A DNA stretch of 64,000 nucleotides from Myxocyprinus asiaticus. Lineage: Eukaryota > Chordata > Actinopteri > Cypriniformes > Catostomidae. The position numbers were made by a program, and so were the translations under genes. The notes under the pieces are model-generated. The model was not told the DNA's origin. It saw only the letters and a program-made list of their open reading frames with translations, and ran no database searches. Location of the stretch: NCBI RefSeq assembly GCF_019703515.2, contig NC_059365.1, forward strand, positions 37,033,501 through 37,097,500. The letters run 5' to 3'. Below are positions 11,448 through 23,349 of this stretch, piece after piece. Numbering within the stretch: the stretch's first letter is position 1; every line of letters begins with the position of its first letter.

Positions 11448-11560
11448 TTATATGGTAATCTTAAAGTAGACACGCAGGAATCCATCGTGGACACCGAACA
11501 TCAGCAGGCGGTTCTCGGGTCCATCGCGCTGTCTGTCATGACACCGGTCGCCCCTCTCAT
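11448..11560 (-). other. two overlapping upstream ORFs in the ppp2r2b Bbeta1 leader
   Basis: Just upstream of the Bbeta1 start, the minus strand holds a 19-codon ORF (11560 to 11501, beginning MRGATGV) whose TGA overlaps the ATG of a second, 17-codon ORF (11501 to 11448, beginning MFGVHDGF) in the arrangement TGATG. The second ends 11 nt before the main ATG. If transcription starts upstream of 11560, ribosomes would meet both before the coding ATG, which would be expected to dampen or condition translation. Whether these bases are in the mRNA is inferred from position only. Confidence 0.6.
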
Positions 11561-11599
11561 GTACGTGACGGATGATCTAACGCCGGCGGCTCCTGTCCG

Positions 11600-12100
11600 T
11601 TTACCACGGGGGGGGATCGACTGTAACGCTTGGCAGCAAAGCGACGTCCCACGGTGATACAGTGCCAAAACTCGCTCAATTCATAATTTACGCGTGGGAT
11701 GACTTCTTAAACAGGTGTATCGGCGAACCCGTCTAAAAATCTCCTTTCCAGAGAGTTTGAATGAAAAACGAATGCGTAAAAGGAGCAAGATTGTCGCATG
11801 AACCCTGGTAAACGTGGTGCGCTAGATGTGGTAAAGTGAGGATTTAAAACTAGGGCAGGGATTTCCACCTTCTGAGCCGAGGGGGCGGGGTTATGCGTCA
11901 AGCGCGCAATCCGTCCACCTCTCCAGCCTGTCTATCTCTCTCTCTCTCACTCTCTCTCTCGCTCGATCTTGGTTTGCTGCTAATACAGTCTGTTTCGTTA
12001 CGAGAACGAGCTTCTCATACGATTGCAATGTTCTAGAAGTTCTAGTAGTACAGCGTAAGCGCGAGCTCCTCCCATTCATTCAGGCGCTGTCCAGTGCTGA
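11600..12100 (-). promoter_or_regulatory. probable ppp2r2b Bbeta1 promoter region
   Basis: CpG dinucleotides and G+C are clearly denser from about 11400 to 12120 than in surrounding AT-rich DNA. A GC box, gggggcgggg, lies at 11881-11890. A CT/GA-rich tract at about 11934-11965 reads as GAGA repeats on the coding strand. Position immediately 5' of the Bbeta1 exon and its leader supports a promoter role. I cannot place the transcription start. In humans the corresponding 5' region holds the CAG repeat expanded in SCA12; no CAG run is present here. Confidence 0.55.
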
Positions 12101-12398
12101 AATGACAGCACGTGCATATCCGAATATCCTCTATGGTGGATCTTTCCACAACTGCGAACAAATGACCAGAGGCGCTAGAATAGCTGCCAGTTATTCAGCA
12201 TGTGTATACTGCTTTATTGGTAGCACTTTACAGCTGCTAAAAACAAAATACCTTGGCAGCAATGCATTGACATTTTCCTTAGTTCTTTTAATTCAATTTA
12301 TTCTGCTCGAACCAATTAATGTAATCATTTCAAACTTAGAAGGCCACCTCCACACTAATACGTTTTCGTTTGGAAACACATTGAGTTTGCTATGTTTT
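12101..12398. other. unassigned sequence upstream of the Bbeta1 promoter
   Basis: A 147-codon plus-strand frame begins at 12102 but its product matches nothing I know, and its 3' half runs into repeat and poly-A/C sequence. I regard it as chance. A MYC/USF-type CACGTG is present at 12110-12115 (agcacgtgca). Confidence 0.35.
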
Positions 12399-12540
12399 CA
12401 GTGGCGTGCACAGAAGGGGGCAAGAGGGGCTCCAGCCCCTTTCATTCACAAATGTAAAGGTGTCCTTTTGGAAGTGCAAAAAAAAAACAAAACAAAAAAA
12501 CAAAAAACAAAACAAAACAAAACAAAACATCAAATTATTA
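12399..12540. mobile_element. possible hAT terminus with A-rich tail
   Basis: The stretch begins cagtggcgtgcacagaaggg, a CAGTGGCG start like that of the element at 55800. It continues through ggggctccagcccctttc into an A/C-rich run (12478-12530). No matching inverted end was found nearby, so it is at most a truncated copy. Confidence 0.35.
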
Positions 12541-14583
12541 AATAAAAACGTTTATAATCTCACAATAACAGAAATAAAGTGTCAATGTGAGATTTCCTAG
12601 TAAATTATGGAAGCGTTAAAGAAAATTAGGCGGAGGTGGAGGTGCCTTTAGCAGCGCGCTACAGAAGATCGGGGCGGATTCCAATCAAAAGTGATCATCC
12701 CTATGCCCTACTCACAAAGTAGGGCAGAGCCTTTGAAGTAGGCACTCTGAAGGGAACAAGGCACCATTACTGTATGAATGTACCCTTCGCTACCTTCGAA
12801 AAAGGATTAATTTTCTCACTTTCCGCAGTGCCCTTCAAGGGTGCAAAAATGCAGTTTAGAATTCGCCCCCGGGATCATTGAAGGGTCGTTGCCTCAGACG
12901 AGTAACAGGTCAGATAAAAAGTCCACTTTATGTACAGTATTCTAGTGTAAGTTCATCAAAAAATAATACTTGATTGCTACCGTATTTCCGACATCGCACA
13001 CTTTCAGGGGAGAGATCTTTATTAATTATCATGGGAGCGGTCACGTCGCTTGCAATTTAGATAGAAATGCAATTTGTGTTTTGTAGAGTACTGTCATAAA
13101 CTGAAGGAGCTGTCTGATTCAGCCAAAGCCAGTTTACATTTTGTTAAAACAAATAAGCCATTAGACTAATCACTTTAATCTGTATGGTACCATGAAATTA
13201 CCATTTTTTGGACATGAAGGCTAGCATGGTAACCATTCAGAAACTTTGAAATACACACTACAATTTCTTCCGGTGTCAAAATAACAGCTCCAGAGAAAGG
13301 TGAAGTAAATAGTACAGAAATATATTATTTTATATTAAACAAATCTCATCCTTAAAATAATAATGATAATTCAGTATTATATTATAATAATAAACTTGAC
13401 TGGGTCCCACAGAAATAATTTGGTATTATGCAATATTCAACTGGGTTCCAAAAAAATAAGAAAATGTATGTAAAAATATATGAATGTAAATAATGCTATT
13501 TATTAAGCTACTATATATCATTGTATATAAAATATAAATATAAAAGTGCATATAATTTAAAATGATTAAATCTCATTCTCCCTTGTGTTTATTTAGTGAA
13601 AAAACAGTGGGAAACATGCCTTCATTAATTTTATATAGATTTTTATTCAATGGCTTTAAAATATTGAATCTACTTGGCCACAGTGGCTGTTTGGATTAAA
13701 TGATGGTTCCTCAGATTAAAAAACAAAATGGCGCATTCATTTTGGATAGATTTGATTTACATGCTGATTTTAATATCAAACTCTGCAGGGATGTTCCTTT
13801 GCTACTCTCATTTTCTTATGTCTTCAGCATATTTTCCACTTGAATCTATCCGATGTCAGTGTAGAAAAAAAATCGGCTTTGAAATTCAAAACCAAAATAC
13901 AGGTACAGTATAATAAATGTGACTTATTGCACCTAAAAGCTCCAGGCATTTAATTAAATCCTTTTGCCACAATCTGTCTGTAGGCCTTTTCGTTAATATA
14001 GTCCACCATCACATGCCATTTTCCACTTAATCACCCCTTAGTTTCCAATAGAATGCATGTGTGCTGCATCTCTGGGCAAGCTGTAATCAAGCATATTGCA
14101 CTGCACCTGTTTCCATGTGATTTTCAAACCTTTCCACCCCACTGAATGTATCTGAAGCATCTCAGCTAAAGCCCACATGCTGTTCCTCTCCCCTGACGAC
14201 AATCCTTATCATTATTCCAACAGGGCGACAAAAATCAATGATTTTCTGTTAGGGGAGAAGGAGGACTGGGATGATGACAAATTCCAGTTGGCATCTTTTA
14301 AAGATCAACAGAGAGAGCAGATATCTGTCAGTCAGAAGGAGAGAGGGGGGCGAGAGATATAGGGGGAGAGAAGGAGATGCAGAGATGCATTAATGAAAAA
14401 AGAGATGGAGGGGGAGGGAGACAGTCGAGAGTAAAAAAGGAGCGATAGGAGAGTGGGGCAGACTGTTTTACAGAGAGAGCTGCACATTGCCAACAGCATC
14501 AGCTGTCTGCTCGGAGATCAATGGTGGTGCTTTATTTAAAGTCCAGCCCCTCCGCCTTTACATTCCTCTGTAGCAGTGACTTG
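12541..14583. other. no gene recognised; AT-rich with a few repeat-like phrases
   Basis: Around 12640-12900 there is a moderately GC-rich patch (ggcggaggtggaggtgcc, cgcccccgggatcattgaag) that may be an old repeat. 13300-13900 is very AT-rich. 14330-14450 is purine-rich (gagaggggggcgagagatat). No exon is supported. Confidence 0.35.
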
Positions 14584-15028
14584 AAGGAATAGTTTACCCA
14601 AAAATGAAAAACCTGCACTGAAAAAAGTGGTAACCTGTAACCTTAAGGATCTACCAGACGTAAACCTTACAATGACTTTTGTTGGTGTAACCTAATGAAT
14701 TCAGGTTGATTTAGTGGTGTTAAATTAGTGATGCCCTTTTTGACTCCAAGGCCCCCAGTTGTCGGAGAAAATATTCAAAGGACCCCCATGTAGGCCAATA
14801 TTTCCTCTGTACTTCTAGTGTAATGATGACAAAGCTGTTTGTTTTCAAACTTTATTAACAGAAACTAGGAATGTCAATAGATAAATTAATTGTCATTAAT
14901 TTTGTGATTCCAGAAGTTTCGAGAACTATGTGTTCTTCAATAAAAAAGTTGTTAAAAGAAGTAGTTGAATTAAAATAAGAAATTATGTAAGTTTACATGT
15001 TTTACATCTTGATTTTAAGCAGTTCTCA

Positions 15029-15519
15029 CTGAAAAAAAATGATGTGTTGGGTTTACTTAAAATATATATGTAGCATTTTTGCATCATGCTTTTTAAGTAA
15101 ATTCAACTTACGGTCATTTTATGTCAGCATAGCTAGAAAAACGTTGCTAAATATACACAAATATATCAGTTCATTCAACTTTATTTACTTGAAAAGGTAT
15201 GTCACATAAATTATTCAAGCACAATGGCTTATGGGTATTCCCCACAACCTCAGTTCTGTACTTGATCATTTGAGTTAGTAGTACTTAAAATCTTAATTTT
15301 ATGGATATGTAAGCCAAAGAAGTTCAAGGAATTCACAATTATTCATTTACTTTATGTAACACTCTAAGTTCACCTTCTAATTAAACATTTGTGTTGTACA
15401 CATAATTGCAAATTAGGTAAAACTAAACATTTTATAAATATGCACGTTTCTGAGTAGAAGCTATTTATTTTCTTATGTAATGGTTGATGAGCCAACTAAT
15501 ATTTTTTTTCCCGGTGTAT
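15029..15519. mobile_element. probable MITE, cactgaaaaaaa-type ends
   Basis: The left phrase cactgaaaaaaaatgatgtg and the right phrase attttttttcccggtgta are roughly inverted. The interior has repeated ttacttaaaa/ttaagtaaa motifs typical of a fish MITE family. Boundaries are approximate. Confidence 0.4.
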
Positions 15520-15549
15520 TATAGTGAGTAAAATTATTGTAATATAGCT

Positions 15550-15641
15550 TATATTAAATACTTTAAAATCACTTTGAAGCCTCCTTGAATTTTTGGTGCC
15601 CCCTTTACTGGGCCCCGGACCCCTGTTTGAGAACCACTGGG
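15550..15641. mobile_element. hAT terminus fragment (cagtggttctcaaac type)
   Basis: The sequence ends ggacccctgtttgagaaccactg; inverted this is the common hAT start CAGTGGTTCTCAAACAGGGG. Its partner may be the gaccccc-rich stretch near 14745-14790, with the 15029-15519 repeat inserted between them, but that pairing is uncertain. Confidence 0.55.
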
Positions 15642-15659
15642 TTAATTCATATTTTTGAC

Positions 15660-16103
15660 TTAAAAGTGCAGTAAGCGATTTTATTCATGGAAAGGTATGC
15701 AAAAAATTTTCCTACTCCCTGAAAGATATTAATGAAATAAGTGTCATGAGATATCTCACCAGTCTCTGTGACAGCTCTAGACTCTGTAAACAGCAAACCA
15801 AAATGTATCCGCAGACAGTGATGCTTTCTGCCTGTCAATCATTTTGTGCATTCTCATAGTATTGTAGTTGCAGAGAATTACTGAGGCATAATGCCATTTT
15901 TATGCCATGTTGCTCATTACAGTTGTCAGTTGAGGGCGCTATTTGCAGCTGTTGTTTTTAACAACCGTTTCTGAACAATGTCAATCTCAATAAAGCTCAT
16001 TTGGAATCTTTGGAGAGTGGGATTTTGGAAAGAGGGGTGTGGCTAATTCATCGGCTCAGTCTCGTGGAAGTAGAACGGCTAAAATCGCTTACAGCACCTT
16101 TAA
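15660..16103. mobile_element. 444-bp TTAA-flanked MITE, copy 1
   Basis: It is flanked by TTAA at 15660-15663 and 16100-16103. The inverted ends match: gtgcagtaagcgatttt on the left, aaaatcgcttacagcacc on the right. It aligns along its full length with copy 2 at 31803-32243, for example in gagatatctcaccagtctct, ctgcctgtcaatcattttg and ttgtcagttgagggcgctat. TTAA targets suggest piggyBac-type mobilisation. It has no coding capacity. Confidence 0.85.
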
Positions 16104-17008
16104 ATAAAACCAGTTAATTTAGATGTTACCAAATGAAGCAAATTTTTTTAGTTAACATTTTTTTCAGTCTTTCATTATTTCCTCGCCCACATGTCATTCC
16201 AAACCAATATGCTATTATTTTTCCTAAGAATTTTTGAAAAACAAAAAGCAAACAAACATTAAAAACACCATAAAAGAATCATGACAATTACTTGTTTACT
16301 CTATTTCAAGACTTGTGAATTCTTGTGATAGCTTTGTGTGATGAACAGGCACACCACATAGGTCGTAATGTTTGGTCATGCACAAGACACACAAGATGAT
16401 GCCAATGATGTCCAAACTGGCATGATGTGTCAAATGTCCTATATTTGGATTTGAAAGCCACAGCAGAGGGAAAGATTTTTAGTACATAACAACTTACATT
16501 TTTATCTTTTTTTTTTCAAACAAAGGTATTTTATGACTTAAGAAGACTTGGAAATAGCACACAAGTCATGTGGACCTCTTATATGGTGCTGTTTTGGCAG
16601 TTTTTGACCTATCTGGAGCTTGATAGAAATGGTCAATGAGAAATCATATCTTATGATTTTGCCATCCAGTACAAATTATTATGAGTTGTCATAAGACCAT
16701 GTTGAAGCATGAAGGTTTGGAACAAAGCAAGGGTGAGTAAATAATGACAGAATTCTCATTTTGGGTGAACTATTCCATCATAGAAATGCTCCAATATTAA
16801 TCTGTCTGTACATGTCTCTGCAAAGCCACTTGAGACCCTGTTTTGGCAAATCTCTCCTACCCTGCAATTATACTCTGTGCAACAAATTAAAACATAGCTG
16901 TTTCAGTAAGATCAATAAGTACTCTCAGAAAGTATATTAGTGGAAATTGCTGTGCTCTTAGAAAACCTGTGGCCTCACAGAAATGTATGAATGGCTATTA
17001 AAACACTC

Positions 17009-17418
17009 AAGGCCTTGGCTACCTCCCCTGGAGTTCGCTAGCTCGCTAGTTCGAATCCCAGGGCGTGCTGAGTGACTCCAGCCAGGTCTCCTAAGCAACC
17101 AAATTGGCCCGGTTGCTAGGGAGGGTAGAGTCACATGGGGTAAACTCCTCGTGGTCGCTATAATGTGGTTCGTTCTCGGTGGGGCGCATGGTGAGTTGAG
17201 CGTGGTTGCCACGGTGGATGGCGTGAAGCCTTCACATGCGCTATGTCTCCGTGGCAACGCGCTCAACAGGCCACATGATAAGATGCGCGGGTTGATGGTC
17301 TCAGACGCGGAGGCAACTGGGATTCGTCCTCCGCCACCCGGACTGAGGCAAATCACTACGTGACCACGATGACTTAAAAGCACATTGGGAATTGGGCATT
17401 CCAAATTGGGAGAAAAAT
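17009..17418 (+). mobile_element. tRNA-derived SINE, copy 1
   Basis: The head is damaged but keeps a B-box, gttcgaatccc (17049-17059). The body (cctaagcaaccaaattggcc, ggttgctagggagggtagag, cattgggaattgggcattcc) runs parallel to copy 2 at 46094-46528. The tail is an agaaaaa run. The A-box region is shortened compared with copy 2. Open frames read across it on both strands are products of its GC-rich body and are not genes. Confidence 0.8.
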
Positions 17419-17707
17419 CGCAGTCCTGCGATTTAGCCCATGCAATGGTGTGCATCAAGGCTTCAGCACAAAACATGAAGATAATTACAATGCTGTGATA
17501 TCTTCATGGCCAATTGCTCGCACTGATGTGCAGTAATTGTGTTGGCCTGATGATGCCTTTCCTGGAAAGCCTGCAGCACTCAGACCGACAGACCAGTCAC
17601 TGAAGCCTTAACAGAGAACAGCCATGGTAATTTCATAGAGGTTAATCAATACATTAGTATTGATCCTTACCCCTCAGTCATGTGTCCTGCAGAAAGATTA
17701 TTTGAGT

Positions 17708-17713
<6 letters not shown>

Positions 17714-17749
<36 letters not shown>
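17714..17749. repeat. (GA)n microsatellite
   Basis: About 18 GA units. Confidence 0.95.
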
Positions 17750-17754
<5 letters not shown>

Positions 17755-18003
17755 GTTGGGATGTAAAACACTTTGTTCTTTAAAGACTAACCATCAATTA
17801 CTGACTGAGATGTGAGCAAGACTCCTTTTGAAAGCAGCTGATTGAACAAGATCCTCTAATATGTGCTCCTGCAAATGGAGCGCTTCGAGAACATACAGCA
17901 TATGAAGTATAAACCAAAGATGACATTTATCAAGCCAGACAGCATGCCATCAACATAGATGACAAGTGTTGCAAACAAAGAAAATAAGGTCATCATGGGA
18001 TGT

Positions 18004-18007
<4 letters not shown>

Positions 18008-18056
<49 letters not shown>

Positions 18057-18061
18057 GGGGG
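18008..18061. repeat. (GA)n followed by poly-G
   Basis: About 19 GA units run straight into a run of some 15 G. Confidence 0.95.
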
Positions 18062-18287
18062 ACAACCAGATGGATGCATAGTTTTAGCTGAATGCTTTTA
18101 ACCTAAAGCCCAGAGGCAAGCGCCTTTGTCAGGCCAGTTTACATGTGAAGTCATTCCAATTAAAAGATTGAGTAGCTCACTCCATCACTGCATTTAACAC
18201 ACTGACATGAAGACACACATCCTGAGAGAGCATGTGCATGCTGGGTAGATCATTTTAGAGGGCATCCAGTTATTAATTACCCATCAC

Positions 18288-18293
<6 letters not shown>

Positions 18294-18349
<56 letters not shown>

Positions 18350-18350
18350 T
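18294..18350. repeat. (TA)n-(CA)n compound microsatellite
   Basis: A (TA)n run passes into a short acacacacac stretch. Confidence 0.93.
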
Positions 18351-18359
18351 ACTGTACAT

Positions 18360-19558
18360 TAGAAGTATAATGGCTTAATTAATTGAGTGAAAGTAAAAGG
18401 AAGAAATGAAAACAATGCAGAAAATGTGAGTTTTACATTTTATAATTAATATTACAATATTAATTTGAAAATAAAAACATGGACAAATAAACCAATTTAT
18501 AAATGGACAAATAAATAGACACATTTAAATGTGTTTATTTAATTCACATTTAACAATATTTAAAAATAACATTGTGCATTAATAAATCATGTATATAATT
18601 GTTTAAAATGCATTTAAATGTAACAATAAAATAGCACATTAATAAGTCATTTTTAAATGCACCTTGTAAATTGCGTTTTAAAAAAGCATTTTGCAATTGC
18701 TTTTCTTCATCTGTCTGCCAATGGCTTTTCTTTTTTGTTTTACTTTGGCTTTTCTTTTTCCATATGCCAATTGCTTTTCTTTATCCATTTGACAATCAAG
18801 TTTAAAAATGCCATTGTCATGCCATTGCGTGGAGAGTTGACTCGTGGGAGCAACCAATGAACTTTCGACTTTTAAGACACACCCCCTCTCCCACATGCCA
18901 CTTGAAGGAGATGTAAGATGGCCTGTCATTGGATGGTTATTTATAGAGGTTTGAGCAGTTTGTGCTCTATGAAGCCTGCGCAAAAGAAATGAACGTGAAG
19001 CGTTTCAGAAGTTAATGGTCTCTTGACACCGCTGCTGTTAATTGCAGAGTGCGGCCCTCCTTGAGTGTGCATAATGGAAGGGAGCTGTTAAGATACCGAG
19101 CTGCTGGAGAAAGATGCTGGAACTCCGGGCTGCAGCGGCTGCCGGATCTTGAACCTACCTGAAGCAAACGCTTCTTCTGTTTGTCAAAAGAACCCACAGT
19201 CAAGTCTCTATAATATTCAGGGCTCTACTGTATATACTGTACGTTTCAGGTCTCTCTTTCAGTGTAAGTCTATGGGATGTTTCTTGCCTGTTTTATTGTC
19301 TACCAGGCGGAAAATATTAGGTCTAATCACTCAGAAAACTAATAGCAAATCTCTCCTCAACAAGCCGAATGATTGAGGTATCATTCATGTCTGTAGCTTG
19401 TTAAATTGTAATACTTAGGGTTATAGGTTTGTTCCAATAAACAGCAATAATATTATAACTATAAAAAATAAGAGAGATTGAAATGAAAACAAAAGAGAAA
19501 AGGAGAGAGCAAATACTAACAAGTGTGTGTGCTGATCTCAAAAGACGTGCAAATAATT
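18360..19558. other. no gene assigned; pyrimidine-rich repeat and a GC-richer patch
   Basis: 18690-18800 holds repeated units around ttgcttttctt (attgcttttcttcatctg, ccaattgcttttctttatcc), a degenerate low-complexity repeat. 18820-19170 is GC-richer and less repetitive, with ggttatttatagagg and then tgctggagaaagatgctgga. It could be a conserved non-coding element or an unrecognised exon, but I cannot support either. Confidence 0.35.
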
Positions 19559-19960
19559 CAACACACTCTCAAGGCGAAATTGTCAGGATTCGAACCACTT
19601 TTCTAAATTTGGCTAATTCGTATGTTATCATGCGACTGCACTCGTTTGAATTCCTACAACTTTCACTACAGCCAATGACGTTGCTGGACATCGTTTCCAT
19701 CTAATACATGACAATGACTTGCTTCTGTCACACACAACAGCTTCCTATCATGTTTACACACTCTACTGATTGGTTACATTTAAATTAGGGGTTTGGGTTA
19801 GGGCATAATATTAATAAGTATGTCCTTAACGCCTCGTGCGCGGAACTCCTGCTTACTTCCGCATTAGACATCCAGGAATTTGCATGTGATGAAGTCGTAC
19901 GAGTTTATGCAAACAACATCCTGCGAGACCATACGAAATAGCCAACTCGAAAATTATGTA
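19559..19960 (+). repeat. dispersed 400-bp repeat, plus-strand copy
   Basis: It aligns base for base, inverted, with 59051-59455. Shared segments include gcgagaccatacgaaatagc, ccaatgacgttgctggacat and ggcataatattaataagta. The class is unknown. It has no coding potential, and the partner copy lies 39 kb away in opposite orientation. Confidence 0.82.
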
Positions 19961-19965
19961 CGACT

Positions 19966-20220
19966 TTTGTGGGGACTCTCCATAGACTTCCATGCATTCT
20001 ATGGGTTTTGTACAGATCTAATGATAATTTCTATCCCCTAACCCTCACGGAAACCTTTTTGCATTTTAACATTTTCACAAAAAAAAAAAAAAACATTGTT
20101 TAGTATGTTTAACAATCCATTTCCCTCGTGGGGACTGCTGGCTGGGCATCACAAGGTAGGTGATCTCAGGTTTTACTATCCTTGTGGGGACATTTGGTCC
20201 CCACAATGTAGTATAAACAT

Positions 20221-20250
<30 letters not shown>
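19966..20250. repeat. cyprinid 'ggtccccaca' repeat ending in (AC)n
   Basis: It contains ttgtggggacatttggtccc and cacaatgtagtataaacatg, leading into an (AC)n microsatellite at 20223-20250. A related fragment lies at about 30825-30935 (cctaaccctaacagaaacct). Short open frames here come from the microsatellite. Confidence 0.65.
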
Positions 20251-20253
<3 letters not shown>

Positions 20254-20329
20254 CTCTTTTCCAAGGCAGAGTATTATTGTGAATTCTAATAAGAATACAG
20301 AAAATACTGAATTTTACAGTCATTCCCAA

Positions 20330-22160
20330 TTGTGATTGTAAGGAAGAAAAGCATGGCAGAGGAATCCTTTACCATCACACTGGTTGCTAGGAAACTGTTT
20401 ATAGAACAAACCATTGCTATGCAGCACAACAGCTGTCTGTATAATTGGATCATTAAACATCCTAAACTTCATAATTTGAACCATAGCTGCTTTAATGCAG
20501 TCAAAGCACAGTTAACATCTTTCTAACATGAAGGTTAATCACCCAAGCAAGTATAACTGTCGAGATGACTCCTCTATTTACCCGTTTCATTTGAGATTTT
20601 TGGAATTAATCTTTCACAGTATATGTAGAGTGATGTTGACAAAGTGTTTCAGTGTGATTTTACTAATTACATTAAAAGATATCACCCATGTCTATGTGCC
20701 CATATGCAATTTCCTATGCAGTCATCAAACATGTACCTTTTAAACTGTGGGTTTTAGAAAGTGAATATTTTAACATATCCTTGCCCCTCATTTCAGGACA
20801 CAGGACAGACTTTCACATTACCTGTCTACTATCTTGTCATCTATACTTGTAATTGACCAGCAGTGACCATTAAAACAAGCCAACCTGTGCTGCTGGGAAC
20901 AGAAATAAAGATATAATGGATAAAAGCTGAGAAGGCTTGGTCAGACAATTTTTCCATGCCTGAATGATGCACAAATTTGCACCATTATAGTAATTATGTG
21001 CAATCATTTAATTGTTGCTTGTAGTAATTATCTACGATGGTTGCACCATCACCCAGAATCTCTGCTCTATACCAACAAGATGTATTTTTTATTTTTTGGT
21101 CAGCCAATTATGGTATAAAAAGCATAGCTCTTCAAGTTGGCAGTCGGGCTCCAGGGATTCTATCTGGCATAACTCCACTCCAATGATGAATATTTCAATA
21201 GAGAGAGGGAGAGAGCCTGGGGTTTAGCTCTCTCGAGTCTCAACAATCATGCTCAGCCAGAGTCCTAACAAGCCCCTCTAGAGTTAAAAACAGTGTTATC
21301 AGATCTCGCTAGAAAAACAAGCAACCTTGCTTAAATTCATATATTTATTACTTTATTATATTACTTTAAGAATCTATTTTAACCTGATCTAACCCTTAAA
21401 ATTATTTATTTTTTTATTTATTTATTTTTTTTGTATAACCTAATGTACTCAGGTTGAATCAGTCATGTTAAATAATATTTTTTTACTTTAATCAAACCAC
21501 TTAATTTGAGATGTTTCCACATAAAGTTCTGTACTGTATACTGTATTCTGCAAATAAGACCAGAATTTATAACTGACTTTAGGAAAAACCCAAAGCCCAA
21601 TGTTGCTTATTATAAGCAAACATGGCAACACTGGTTAAAGGTGGATTTTACATAGCCCAGCTCGACCCAAAGCCCCTACTCTCCCTTCCTGGCCCCTCCC
21701 ATCTCCTCTGCCCCAACACAGACCCTTAATCTGCAGGACAATCCCATTTGGCCGAGCAGCTGCCAGGTCTGCTCACAGGCAGGCTGCAGCCGTCTTCCCC
21801 CGCAGGGATGCCAAGCTGTCCATGGAGGACCCGACATGGCCCACCCACTCTGTTTTCCCTACTCGTTCTTTGCTTGTCTTATTCAATCACTCTATACTCT
21901 CTCTGTCTTCTTCAAATCTCTCACTCTCTTGCTTTCACACCCCCTTCCCCCCATTCACGCTTCTGTGCCCAGGGGCTGCTCGAGACCTTCGTCAGCGGGT
22001 ACTGTTTGATATCGTGATGACAGAACCATTATAAGTGGAGAACTCTGACTGAAATGAATCACACAACAAAGAAACTAAGCTCAAAGGAGTCGTGGAACAA
22101 TATAAAACAATATCTGTTGGCCAAAACAATGGTATTTTTGTAAGTAACCTTCACATTTTT
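20330..22160. other. no gene assigned; GC-richer unique-looking block at 21640-22030
   Basis: Most of the stretch is plain AT-rich intron. 21640-22030 stands out: GC-rich and non-repetitive, with a plus-strand open frame (21748-22017), e.g. ccgagcagctgccaggtctg and gatgccaagctgtccatgga. The product resembles nothing I know. A conserved non-coding element or an extra alternative exon is possible. Confidence 0.35.
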
Positions 22161-22167
22161 GCTGTTC

Positions 22168-23349
22168 AACCCTTTATGCTCGGATGGGCCACCGCCGGCG
22201 GGCCCATGAGAAAAAAATATAATTATTAAAATATTAATAACTACAGTCTTGACCAACACAAAAATGTTATCGTTTTTAAAGCTTAGAAGCTGTACTTTAC
22301 AATGCAAGTATGCATTATGACCAAAAGTAAACAAGTGCTTTCAAATTTTCCGACAAATCAGAAGTGTTCAGTTTTGATAATTTATAAATAAAATTTGCAC
22401 TGTGCATATTATTGTAATCAGTAAAAACATTAAACTGATCAAATAGCCATCTGTCATATCTTGTTGGAAAGCTCTCAAAGAGTAGAATACCATCAGCCTA
22501 TTTGTTTTACTCAAAGACAAAAATATTGCGAGTAATAGCCAAGTAAATGTATTTGACATACATGTTATATGTAAACAGATGTTGCTCATATGCCGCGTTT
22601 TCGCTTTTATCTTCATGAAAAATAAACAGAACATAAAATATCACATACCATTACTTAGAGGAGGCTATGATCTTTCAGCAAGCCCACACACAAGGTAATC
22701 GGATGCATAGATCATTAGATAATTCGTTAGATTTCCTGGATCAGATTATGTCATCCGAAATGATGTAGCATCATCAATGATGTCAATGATGACTCACATG
22801 GCACAGAATGAAACTCATTCTTTGAAATCTCCTTACTGAAACCATGTCTGCATACTATGCAAACCTTTAGTCATTGTTGTGTTTGCATGTGTATTAGTTG
22901 TATATTTGCATTAGTTTTTATGTACAATTATAATGTTTTATTTGTTTGGAGAGGCTTTTGGACACATGGCACGTTTTTGTACACTAGGATAAATTATTTT
23001 TGTAATGCAACAACAACAAAAAATTCTCAATTACAGTTGACACAATTGGGAACAAAACAAAAGCAGTTTTTCAGAGCTACCTTATTTACATCCAGAGATA
23101 TATAATGTCAAATAAGAAAAAAGTTCATTTTTGGTTAAAGTTTTTCAGCCCTTTATTTGGTTGAGAGTCACAGAATGTATCATAATCTATATCATTAAAA
23201 GTTTTTAAAAGTTTTCTTTACAATGATACAAAAGACTTGACCCTCCTTGTTTTTTTGTTTTTGTTTTTTTGTCAAGTTATAAGCCTTTAATTTTGGGTAT
23301 GCCACTAAAACAGGAAATCTTTAAAAACACCCTCAGAGCTTAAAGGGTT
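22168..23349. mobile_element. piggyBac-like non-autonomous transposon
   Basis: The ends are CCCTTTATGCTC (left, 22170) and gagcttaaaggg (right), an inverted repeat beginning CCC. TTAA follows the right end (23348-23351) and tcaa, one base off TTAA, precedes the left. CCC ends with TTAA targets are typical of piggyBac elements. Both subterminal parts mention the bright GC patch ggatgggccaccgccggcgg (left only). No transposase frame is present. Confidence 0.55.

Larger units (their letters stand above)
14584..16780. mobile_element. cyprinid MITE with GGAATAGTT.CACCC ends, interrupted
   Basis: The left end aaggaatagtttacccaaaa (14584-14603) and the right end ttttgggtgaactattccat (about 16759-16778) are inverted copies of the well-known cyprinid terminus. 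The body resumes near 16160 with tcattatttcctcgcccaca and catgtcattccaaacc. The stretch between (14613-16150) is foreign: further repeats inserted in it, including the MITE at 15660-16103. Confidence 0.6.

Noticed and set aside
11439..11657. Plus-strand open frame of 72 codons in CpG-rich DNA
   Set aside because: It is the antisense of the ppp2r2b Bbeta1 leader. The minus strand carries the recognisable exon and uORFs, and the plus-strand product resembles nothing.
12102..12545. 147-codon plus-strand frame
   Set aside because: It ends in a Lys-rich translation of an A/C run and crosses a probable transposon end. No homology recognised.
16958..17476. 172-codon minus-strand frame
   Set aside because: It lies on the GC-rich body of SINE copy 1; a similar false frame appears on SINE copy 2 (46109-46534).
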